Source of the DNA: Prevotellaceae bacterium
GTDB taxonomy: Bacteria; Bacteroidota; Bacteroidia; Bacteroidales; UBA932
Assembly: GCA_031259645.1 (NCBI GenBank)
Contig: JAIRLC010000026.1
Location: forward strand, 1-6,512
Direction of reading: 5' to 3'
Length of the DNA stretch: 6,512 nucleotides
The notes beneath the pieces are model-generated. The model saw only the letters and a list, made by a program, of their open reading frames with translations, had not been told where the DNA came from and did no database searches. Shown here in pieces: positions 1-6,512 of the stretch. Position 1 is the first letter of the stretch. Each line of letters begins with the position of its first letter. Position numbers and translations under genes: made by a program.

Positions 1-1
1 T

Positions 2-154
2 TTGCATGAAATGGCAGAACGGCAGCTTTCCCGGTTAAATACTATTGATGCGGCGAAAGGTTTCAGAAAATTAAACACAGGAAATACCCTAAAAATAGGA
101 CCTCAAGTTTCGATACTGCCTTGTCAGACAACCCCAGAAAATCTCAGTTCTTAA
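2..154 (+). CDS. Possible C-terminal end of an unidentified convergent gene (5' end outside window)
   Basis: One plus-strand frame is open from base 2 to a TAA at 152-154, giving about 50 residues that include MAERQLSRLNT and end in PENLSS. I do not recognise a family. If real, it converges on tsaD and overlaps it by four bases, with the palindrome TTAA (151-154) supplying both stop codons. Against it, an open stretch this short can easily arise by chance in one of three frames. The second half is also A-rich, and its AGA, CTA, ATA and GGA codons look more intergenic than coding. The other two plus frames stop at 7-9 and 36-38, so an upstream gene could equally end there. Apart from this frame I see nothing else in bases 1-150: no clear hairpin terminator and no RNA gene. 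Confidence 0.2.
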   Translation: MHEMAERQLSRLNTIDAAKGFRKLNTGNTLKIGPQVSILPCQTTPENLSS

Positions 155-1170
155 CTCGCATAGGGCACTACGTCAAGTCCTGTCGTAGCGCCTTGCAGGA
201 ACTTATGATACCCTGCGATAGCAATCATGGCCGCATTGTCGGTGGTAAACCGTAATTCGGGAATACAGGCTTTCCATCCCCGCCGTGCGCTCTCGTCCGC
301 CAAACGGCGACGCAGGCCTGAGTTTGCCGACACGCCTCCCGCCACAGCTACTTCACGTATTCCCGTCTGCCCCACCGCTCGAATTAAATTATCAAACAGT
401 ATATCAATGACGGTCTGTTGCAGGGATGCGCACAAGTCGGCCCGGTGCGCTTCAATAAAGTCTTTATTCCCGGCAATCCGGTCACGCAGGAAATAAAGGA
501 ACGACGTTTTCAGTCCGCTGAAACTGTAATTGAGCCCCCCAACCCGCGGTTTGGCAAATTGAAAGGCGGTGGCATTCCCTTGCGCCGCCAATTGGTCAAT
601 AACCGGGCCGCCCGGATAGGGCAAGCCCATCACCTTGGCGCATTTGTCAAAGGCCTCGCCGGCCGCATCATCAATCGTATTGCCGATAATTTCAAAATCG
701 AAATAACTGCGCACCACAATGATTTGTGTGTGTCCGCCCGATACCAGCAAGCAGAGGAATGGAAAAGCGGGATGCGGCAGTTGCTGTTCAGGCACATCAA
801 TAAAATGCGACAACACGTGTCCCTGCAAATGATTTACTTCCACCAGCGCCGCACCGGTAGATAACGCCAAACCTTTGGCAAAGGCATTACCCACCAACAG
901 CGAGCCCAGCAATCCGGGGCCGCACGTGAAAGCAATCGCATCAAGCGACTGAGGCAACACACCGGCTAATTTCAACGCTTGGTCAACCACCGGAATGATG
1001 TGCTGCTGATGCGCCCGCGAAGCCAGTTCGGGAATCACACCGCCATAATTACGATGCACCTCCTGATTAGCCATGACATTCGACAACAGGCATCCGTTGC
1101 GAATAACAGCCGCAGAGGTGTCGTCGCACGACGATTCAATACCCAGTATCGTAATTTCCCTTTTTTGCAT
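151..1170 (-). CDS. tsaD: tRNA N6-adenosine threonylcarbamoyltransferase TsaD
   Basis: TsaD transfers the threonylcarbamoyl group from threonylcarbamoyl-AMP to A37 of tRNAs that read ANN codons. It works in the cytoplasm with TsaB and TsaE, which are not in this window. The 339-residue length is normal for bacterial TsaD. The ASKHA-fold and Kae1/TsaD motifs appear in order: IESSCDDT (11-18), NHLQGH (113-118) with metal-binding His114 and His118, LVSGGHTQ (142-149), DDAAGEAFDK (167-176), PGGPVID (186-192), FSGLKT (217-222), AGGVSANSGLR (277-287) and TDNAAMIA (310-317) with the third metal ligand Asp311. The start is fixed by an in-frame TAG at 1177-1179, nine bases upstream of the ATG. A purine-rich AGAGA precedes the ATG in place of a strong Shine-Dalgarno. 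The gene is transcribed divergently from tamB. All key residues are present and nothing suggests decay. Confidence 0.98.
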   Translation of the reverse strand: MQKREITILGIESSCDDTSAAVIRNGCLLSNVMANQEVHRNYGGVIPELASRAHQQHIIPVVDQALKLAGVLPQSLDAIAFTCGPGLLGSLLVGNAFAKGLALSTGAALVEVNHLQGHVLSHFIDVPEQQLPHPAFPFLCLLVSGGHTQIIVVRSYFDFEIIGNTIDDAAGEAFDKCAKVMGLPYPGGPVIDQLAAQGNATAFQFAKPRVGGLNYSFSGLKTSFLYFLRDRIAGNKDFIEAHRADLCASLQQTVIDILFDNLIRAVGQTGIREVAVAGGVSANSGLRRRLADESARRGWKACIPELRFTTDNAAMIAIAGYHKFLQGATTGLDVVPYAS

Positions 1171-1188
1171 TTTTCTCTAAAAGCCCTG

Positions 1189-1196
1189 CAAACATA
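1189..1196 (-). promoter_or_regulatory. Bacteroidota -7 promoter element for tsaD
   Basis: On the minus strand these bases read TATGTTTG, an exact match to the Bacteroidota primary sigma factor -7 consensus TAnnTTTG. The element lies 18 bases upstream of the tsaD ATG, which would give a leader of roughly a dozen bases. I see no convincing -33 TTG about 20 bases further upstream, but that element is often degenerate. The call rests on the consensus match and its position; no transcription start is shown by the sequence itself. Confidence 0.55.
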
Positions 1197-1208
1197 CAAA
1201 AAAAATCT

Positions 1209-1216
1209 TAACTTTG
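1209..1216 (+). promoter_or_regulatory. Bacteroidota -7 promoter element for tamB-namZ
   Basis: The sequence TAACTTTG matches the TAnnTTTG consensus exactly and ends 12 bases before the tamB ATG at 1229. A start site 5-7 bases downstream would leave a very short leader of about half a dozen bases, an arrangement often seen in Bacteroidota. A weak -33 candidate, CTG at 1186-1188, sits 20 bases upstream and abuts the oppositely facing -7 element of tsaD. No Shine-Dalgarno is visible in the A/T-rich bases between this box and the ATG. Confidence 0.6.
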
Positions 1217-1228
1217 CGATAAATAAAT

Positions 1229-4200
1229 ATGTTGCCATTGCTCATAAAATTAAAAAAGGGAGTAATCATACTATCCCTTGTGGTGCTTGGGTTGCCACTG
1301 GCGTCGTATTTTGTCCTGCAAATTCCTGCGGTACAAACCATGGCTGTACACTGGGTCACGGCGAAAATACAAAAACAATTGCCACACGCAACCATATCGG
1401 TGGGCACCGTCCATTTTTCTTTTTTTAACAAATTAGTGGTAACCAAAATTTTTGTAAGCGACGCACAGGGTGACACGTTGGTGTATGCGGGACACACAAC
1501 CATTACGCTGTCGGGATACGACCTGTTAAAAAAAGACATTACCATAGGATCGGTAAATCTTTACAATGGCGTACTCAATGTGGTCACAACGCCAACCGGC
1601 ACCAACTTTAAAGAAGCGTTCACCAACATTAAACACAGCGACAGCACGGCCACAGATACCTCAAAATTCGCGCCGGACGCCATAAATGTAAGTAGCCTGT
1701 CGCTGTCGAACTTTCGTTTTACTTATCGCAACCTGCGCAACCCGGGCAGCCCCAGACCGCCGAACGTGATTAACTTCAAAGACCTTGCCCTGAGCGAAAT
1801 ATTTATCAATATCCACCACATAAGCCTTCACAACGATACGGTTTTCTTTCGTATCAAAGACCTGTCTTTTTTCGAAAAAAGCGGGTATCATATAAAATCG
1901 CTTACTTCCGGCAAAGCGTATGTAAGCAAACAAGAAATATTGATACAGGATGTGAAGATTGACGACAGCTATTCGCTCGTCAGGATGAAGTCATACGCCA
2001 TGACGTTTGATCATTTTCGCGATTTCAACAAATACGTGCAAGAAGTGAAGATGACCGCCGATTTCAGCAATACGATGTTTTCCTTTCACACCATCAATTA
2101 TCTCGCCCCCAATTTCTATATGGATGACTTCACGCTATCCCTCGATGGTCTTGTGAGCGGCACCGTAGAAGACTTGCGAAGCGCCCGTTTGGAAATAGGC
2201 ATGCCCGACAAGGCCACACATATCACCACGTCATTCAAAATGGCGGGCTTGCCGGACATCAACGAAACCCGCATTAATATTGACGTAGAGAGCATACATA
2301 CACACGCCGGGGATTTGGCATATATCCTGAAAAGTTTTATTAAGGATAACTACAGCACAAACACCGACAAAATGATACAAAGCCTCGGCGACATTCACTA
2401 TCACGGAAGTTTTACAGGGCTGTATAATGATTTTGTAATATACGGAAACTTAAATACATCTTTGGGCGATGCACAACTCGACATGTTATTCCACCCGACC
2501 GAAAATAAAAGTTTTACGGTGAAAGGCGAAGTGCGTACGGAAAATTTCCATTTCGGCAAATTGCTTCACCAGAAAATCCTCGGTCATGTGAGTGCATCTG
2601 CGCTCGCCACTTTAGTGTTTAACCCGGCATCCGGCGAAGATTTCCGTTTCACACTAAACGGCACCGTACCGGCGTTCACTTTCAACCGCTACCGCTATAC
2701 CGGCATCACGCTTAATGGCGTACTCAGTAACCGCGATTTCAAAGGCCGGATAAACTGCAACGACCCTAACCTGTCGATGAATTTTGACGGTTATGTGGCT
2801 TTTGATAACGACGACGACAGCACTTTTGTGTTCCGGCATAATTATACGGCCAACATATATTACGCCAACCTTTTCCAACTGAATTTTAACAAGCGCGACA
2901 CGATTTCGGAACTCAAAGCAAACATAACAACCAACTATCAATATACCGGCAATTTCGATACCGGCACCGGGAGAATAGAAATAACCGACATTTTTTATCA
3001 CGACCCGGTGGGCGTGCATCAACTCGGAACGCTTTCCCTGTTGTCGGCTGCCCAACAAAACACATACAGCACACAATTGCGCGCCAATTTCGCGGATGCT
3101 GATTTTCGTGGAAACCGCCCCTTTCTCCAGTTCCTCAAAGATGTTTCCTATGTCGGCTACGACAAGTATTTGCCCTGTTTGAACGACACTGTCATGCCGC
3201 ACACCGCCCTCAAACCTGATTATGAATTTAAGTTACAAATCAAGAAAGCCAACAGCATTTCCTACTTACTGCATCCCGACTTATTTATTGCGGAACACAC
3301 GCAACTGCACGTACGATTAACTCCCGACCAGCAACTCACCGCCACATTCGACAGTCCCATGCTTGCTTTAGGCAATGACTGGGCACGAAAGGTCACGATT
3401 AATGCGCAAAATTCCAACGAGAGAATGGATATGGCACTGCATATCGGCTCTTCCGAGTTTTTCAACTTACCGGTCAATAATATTTCCGGACAAATCCAAT
3501 ATGCCGACAACAACATTAGCACCACGCTCACCTATGACAATAACAGCAAGCTTTCCAATAAAGGCTCCTTGCATTTTAACACCCTGCTCAGCCATTCGAA
3601 ACAACGAAAAAAGCCGCTCGTCGGCCTGCAGATTCTCCCTTCCGAAATTATACTCAATGACACCGCGTGGCACATCAAGCCAACCCCCATCACTATTGAC
3701 AATGACGTGTTGCAGTTTAACCGGTTTCAAATTTCCAACCAACACCAGCAGGTGGTGGTAAACGGCACCATTTCACACCAGCGGTCAGACACCCTGTCGA
3801 TTCGTTTTAACAACTACGACCTGTCGAACTTCAATGTTTTTACGGCACAGAGCGGTTATAACCTGCGGGGGGAATTATCGGGCGAAGCCATGTTCACCGG
3901 TTTATACGACACCCTCATGTTTTTCACACATTTCGATGGAAAAAATCTGATAATTAACAACCATCCGTTAGGCGACCTTACATGGCAAAGCAACTGGGAC
4001 AATGGGAACAAACTGTTCCGGGTGACGGCCGGAATTAGTGAAAACCATAGAACAAATGTCACGCTGAACGGCATTTACATTCCAAAAACCGATTTCTTAG
4101 ACGTCGATTTAACCCTTAACCATTTCAAGACGGCACACGTAGAGCCGCTACTACAGAAAGTGCTGACCAATCTTGGCGGGTACCTGTCGGGAAATTTACA

Positions 4201-5731
4201 GGTGAAAGGTCCGCGAAAAAAACCGGTGCTTTATGGCGCCAATGTAGTGCTCGACAGCCTCAGTCTTACGGTTGATTATTTGAAGACCCATTACCTGCTC
4301 ACCGTGCCGGTGGAAATTACGCCAACCACCATCAGTATCCGCAATGCGCTGGTGCGCGACGGCGTGAACGGAAAGGGAATACTCAACGGAACACTGCACC
4401 ATCAGCATTTCAAGAATATAAAATACGACCTTAGCATCCAACCCGAAAATATGTTGTGTTTAAATACTTCCTTAAAAGATAATGAAGCTTTTTACGGCAA
4501 AGCGTACGCCACCGGGTTCATACAAATTAAAGGCGACGACGAGCAAACCAAATTCGATATTACGGCCACTACCGACGCCAACACGATAGTTCACATACCG
4601 CTCCAAAACAATTACCAAGCCAAGGAGAGCAGCATGCTCAAATTTGTTGAGCCCGAAAAAAACGAAGACAGTGAGTGGTACCCACGTAACACTTCCATTG
4701 TAAAACAAGGGCAGAAAATGTCATTCAACATCAACCTTGCGGCGACGCCCAATGCAGAAGTGCAAATCATATTCGACCAAAAGGCCGGCGACATTATACG
4801 CGGCCGAGGGAGCGGGAACATTACTTTTAACATTAATTCCGAAACCGACAAGTTCGACCTCTACGGAGATTATTCCATCGAGCAGGGTGATTATTTTTTC
4901 ACGCTTCAAAATATCATCAGCAAAAAATTTATCATGGAACAGGGCAGTCGCATTGCTTTTAATGGCGACATCAGTAAAACAATGCTTGATATTACAGGCG
5001 TATATAAAACAAAAGCCTCGCTGAGTACGCTCATGGAAGACACGTCGTCGGTTGGCCGGGTGCGAAGAAACGTGGATTGCAAGATTCATGTTTCCGGCAA
5101 CCTGTTCACGCCTGCGTTATCGTATAATGTAGAGATGCAAAACCTTGACCCCAGCATACGGGCGCAAGTGCAAAGCGCGCTGAACACCGAAGAAAAAATG
5201 ACGCGGCAATTCCTGTCGCTGTTAGCGTTCAACAGTTTTATGCCCGACCAGCAATCGGGTATCAGCAGCGTGAACATCTCGGCCAGCACGTCGGAGCTGC
5301 TGTCAAACCAACTGAGCAACATGTTCACGCAACTGAACATCCCGCTCGACGTGGGATTTATGTACAATTTTTCGGAACAGGGGAATAATGTGTTCGACGT
5401 GGCCGTATCCACCCAACTGTTCGATAACCGCGTGGCTATTAACGGCACGCTCGGAAACGGAAAGAAAACCACAACGGAGAGCGCTTTCACCGGCGACTTG
5501 GATTTGGAATTGAAAATCGACCCGCAGGGACGGTTTCGCGCCAAAGCCTTCACCCACTCGGCCGACCAGTTCACCGACCAATTCGACAATTCGCAACGAA
5601 GCGGTGTGGGTTTTATATATCAGGAAGACTTCAACACGTTCAAAGAATTATTTAACCGGTGGTTCGGGAAAAAGAAGAAGAAAAAAGAAGAGAAGGAAGA
5701 CAAAAAAGTTAGTGAAGAAGAACAGCCATGA
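1229..5731 (+). CDS. tamB: TamB family translocation/assembly module protein (DUF490 C-terminal domain)
   Basis: This 1500-residue protein is an AsmA-like envelope protein. The family is anchored in the inner membrane and spans the periplasm as a long beta-rich groove, with roles in outer-membrane protein assembly (with TamA) and in phospholipid transport. Residues 11-30 form one hydrophobic anchor after a basic start. The segment from IPAVQT (about 32) to GDTLVYAG (about 80-87) is the N-terminal signature of Bacteroidota TamB. The middle is a long run of beta-strand-like repeats. The TamB_C domain runs from about 1166, with GDIIRGRGSGN (from 1187), YGDYSIEQGDYFFTLQ (from 1212), NLDPSIRAQVQSALNT (from 1305) and QFLSLLAFNSF (from 1327). 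GVGFIYQEDFNTF (from 1459) is the usual terminal strand, followed by a charged Lys/Glu tail. An in-frame TAA at 1220-1222 fixes the start. The stop overlaps namZ. No TamA/BamA partner is in the window. The family call is firm, but the exact function in this phylum is inferred. Confidence 0.94.
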   Translation: MLPLLIKLKKGVIILSLVVLGLPLASYFVLQIPAVQTMAVHWVTAKIQKQLPHATISVGTVHFSFFNKLVVTKIFVSDAQGDTLVYAGHTTITLSGYDLLKKDITIGSVNLYNGVLNVVTTPTGTNFKEAFTNIKHSDSTATDTSKFAPDAINVSSLSLSNFRFTYRNLRNPGSPRPPNVINFKDLALSEIFINIHHISLHNDTVFFRIKDLSFFEKSGYHIKSLTSGKAYVSKQEILIQDVKIDDSYSLVRMKSYAMTFDHFRDFNKYVQEVKMTADFSNTMFSFHTINYLAPNFYMDDFTLSLDGLVSGTVEDLRSARLEIGMPDKATHITTSFKMAGLPDINETRINIDVESIHTHAGDLAYILKSFIKDNYSTNTDKMIQSLGDIHYHGSFTGLYNDFVIYGNLNTSLGDAQLDMLFHPTENKSFTVKGEVRTENFHFGKLLHQKILGHVSASALATLVFNPASGEDFRFTLNGTVPAFTFNRYRYTGITLNGVLSNRDFKGRINCNDPNLSMNFDGYVAFDNDDDSTFVFRHNYTANIYYANLFQLNFNKRDTISELKANITTNYQYTGNFDTGTGRIEITDIFYHDPVGVHQLGTLSLLSAAQQNTYSTQLRANFADADFRGNRPFLQFLKDVSYVGYDKYLPCLNDTVMPHTALKPDYEFKLQIKKANSISYLLHPDLFIAEHTQLHVRLTPDQQLTATFDSPMLALGNDWARKVTINAQNSNERMDMALHIGSSEFFNLPVNNISGQIQYADNNISTTLTYDNNSKLSNKGSLHFNTLLSHSKQRKKPLVGLQILPSEIILNDTAWHIKPTPITIDNDVLQFNRFQISNQHQQVVVNGTISHQRSDTLSIRFNNYDLSNFNVFTAQSGYNLRGELSGEAMFTGLYDTLMFFTHFDGKNLIINNHPLGDLTWQSNWDNGNKLFRVTAGISENHRTNVTLNGIYIPKTDFLDVDLTLNHFKTAHVEPLLQKVLTNLGGYLSGNLQVKGPRKKPVLYGANVVLDSLSLTVDYLKTHYLLTVPVEITPTTISIRNALVRDGVNGKGILNGTLHHQHFKNIKYDLSIQPENMLCLNTSLKDNEAFYGKAYATGFIQIKGDDEQTKFDITATTDANTIVHIPLQNNYQAKESSMLKFVEPEKNEDSEWYPRNTSIVKQGQKMSFNINLAATPNAEVQIIFDQKAGDIIRGRGSGNITFNINSETDKFDLYGDYSIEQGDYFFTLQNIISKKFIMEQGSRIAFNGDISKTMLDITGVYKTKASLSTLMEDTSSVGRVRRNVDCKIHVSGNLFTPALSYNVEMQNLDPSIRAQVQSALNTEEKMTRQFLSLLAFNSFMPDQQSGISSVNISASTSELLSNQLSNMFTQLNIPLDVGFMYNFSEQGNNVFDVAVSTQLFDNRVAINGTLGNGKKTTTESAFTGDLDLELKIDPQGRFRAKAFTHSADQFTDQFDNSQRSGVGFIYQEDFNTFKELFNRWFGKKKKKKEEKEDKKVSEEEQP
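5666..5700 (+). other. Polypurine tract encoding the charged TamB tail
   Basis: All 35 bases are purines, mostly AAG, AAA and GAA codons, encoding six consecutive lysines and then a Glu/Lys mix. A second A6 run follows at 5702-5707. The tract ends 27 bases before the namZ start and could also act as a loosely purine-rich translation enhancer for that gene, which lacks a clear Shine-Dalgarno. That role is inference. Confidence 0.5.
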
Positions 5732-6512
5732 AAAGAATAACATTTCTGCTTACCGTATTGCTGTTATCTTTCGCAGCGCATGCGCAAATTATTGTTGGCG
5801 CCGCGCAACTTCACAAATATATCCCCTTGCTGCAAGGGAAGCGGGTGGGCGTCACAGCCAATCACACATCGCTTATCGACGATAAACACGTGGCGGATGT
5901 GTTGCTGCACCAAGGCGTGAACGTAGTGCGTATTTACGCGCCGGAACACGGATTCCGGGGAAAAGCGGACGCCGGCGCATCACTCTCCTCCACCAAAGAC
6001 GAAGCCACAGGACTGGATATTGTATCCCTCTACGGAAAAAACTACAAGCCCACACCTGAGCAGTTACAAGGCATTGATTGCATGGTGTTCGACATGCAAG
6101 ATGTGGGATTGCGTTTCTTCACTTATCTTTCGACCTTGCACTACGTCATGGAAGCCTGCGCCGAACAAGGCGTCCCGGTGATTGTGCTCGACCGTCCAAA
6201 CCCAAACGGATACTATGTGGATGGCCCGCTGTTGGAGCCGGAACACCGCTCCTTCGTGGGCATGCACCCTATTCCCGTAGTGCACGGAATGACGCTGGGC
6301 GAACTGGCCGGAATGATTAACGGCGAACGATGGCTGAAAAGCGGCGTGCAATGCGGCCTCACGGTGATACCCTGCGATGGTTATACCCACCGTAGCCACT
6401 ACGAACTTCCGGTAAAACCTTCGCCCAACCTGCCGAACATGCAGGCGGTATATTTATATGCGTCGTTGTGTTTTTTCGAAGGCACGGCCGTAAGCCTTGG
6501 GCGCGGCACTCC
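5728..6512 (+). CDS. namZ: Exo-beta-N-acetylmuramidase NamZ (DUF1343, GH171), 3' end outside window
   Basis: The family, typified by Bacillus subtilis NamZ (formerly YbbC) and the Tannerella forsythia enzyme, removes MurNAc from the non-reducing end of peptide-free peptidoglycan chains. The 261 residues seen are about two thirds of the usual 380-420 or so. Residues 1-19 form a Sec signal peptide with a likely cut at AHA|Q. There is no lipobox cysteine, so a soluble periplasmic enzyme is expected. Family motifs follow: VGVTANHTS (40-48), APEHGFRG (71-78) with Glu73 a likely active-site acid, DMQDVGLRFFTYLS (122-135), DRPNPNG (155-161), DGPLLEPEHRSFVG (165-178) and EGTAVSLGRGT (251-261) at the edge. 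The start is ATG in an ATGA overlap with the tamB stop. An in-frame TGA at 5713-5715 rules out longer starts. The C-terminal auxiliary domain lies beyond the window. Translational coupling to tamB is likely. Confidence 0.93.
   Translation, partial: MKRITFLLTVLLLSFAAHAQIIVGAAQLHKYIPLLQGKRVGVTANHTSLIDDKHVADVLLHQGVNVVRIYAPEHGFRGKADAGASLSSTKDEATGLDIVSLYGKNYKPTPEQLQGIDCMVFDMQDVGLRFFTYLSTLHYVMEACAEQGVPVIVLDRPNPNGYYVDGPLLEPEHRSFVGMHPIPVVHGMTLGELAGMINGERWLKSGVQCGLTVIPCDGYTHRSHYELPVKPSPNLPNMQAVYLYASLCFFEGTAVSLGRGT

Noticed and set aside
121..131. Perfect palindrome TTGTCAGACAA upstream of the tsaD stop
   Set aside because: The arms are five bases with a one-base centre, which cannot fold into a terminator hairpin, and no T-run follows. 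An isolated 11-base palindrome is not enough for an operator call.
814..834. TsaD metal-site motif reads NHLQGH where many bacteria have NHLEGH
   Set aside because: Both metal-binding histidines are present. The E-to-Q change lies between them and is probably normal variation within the lineage, so it does not suggest loss of function.
418..864. Plus-strand open frame of 148 codons opposite tsaD
   Set aside because: tsaD on the other strand carries every family motif across this stretch, so this is its antisense shadow.
2654..3202. Minus-strand open frame of 182 codons inside tamB
   Set aside because: It lies wholly antisense to a well-supported gene, has valine/isoleucine-rich shadow composition and shows no recognisable motif.
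5086..5589. Minus-strand open frame of 167 codons opposite the TamB C-terminal domain
   Set aside because: The plus strand here encodes the most conserved part of TamB. The antisense frame is serine-rich shadow sequence with no domain.
5681..5707. A6 runs near the tamB end as programmed frameshift sites
   Set aside because: The zero-frame protein already ends normally and couples to namZ. The alternative frame gives a low-complexity peptide with no domain.
1..6512. Mobile element, CRISPR array, tRNA/rRNA or novel defence system
   Set aside because: I found no repeat arrays, terminal inverted repeats, transposase or integrase motifs, or RNA-gene signatures. Almost all of the window is covered by three recognisable core-type genes.

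Overview
The window looks like ordinary chromosome from a member of the Bacteroidota, possibly the Chitinophaga/Sphingobacteria side, though I cannot place it more finely. The reasons are a TamB homologue with the N- and C-terminal signatures of that phylum, two copies of the Bacteroidota-type -7 promoter element (TAnnTTTG) in one intergenic gap, weak or absent Shine-Dalgarno sequences, and moderate GC.

Layout: bases 1-150 hold no certain gene. One plus frame is open from the left edge to a stop at 152-154 and could be the tail of a convergent gene. tsaD, the tRNA t6A transferase, runs leftwards from 1170 to 151. A 58-base divergent gap (1171-1228) carries one outward-facing promoter element for each side. 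A 1500-residue TamB-family protein runs rightwards from 1229 to 5731. Its stop overlaps the start of a NamZ-type (DUF1343, GH171) exo-N-acetylmuramidase at 5728, which leaves the window unfinished.

How the genes fit together: tamB and namZ form a tightly coupled pair of cell-envelope genes. TamB is an AsmA-like bridge between inner and outer membrane. NamZ is an exported enzyme that trims MurNAc from peptidoglycan chains. tsaD is a translation housekeeping gene that shares only the promoter gap with them. I see no mobile element, CRISPR array, tRNA, rRNA or defence system, and nothing that amounts to an undescribed system. The points most worth a second look are the compact back-to-back promoter, the coupling of TamB with NamZ, and the charged tail of TamB.
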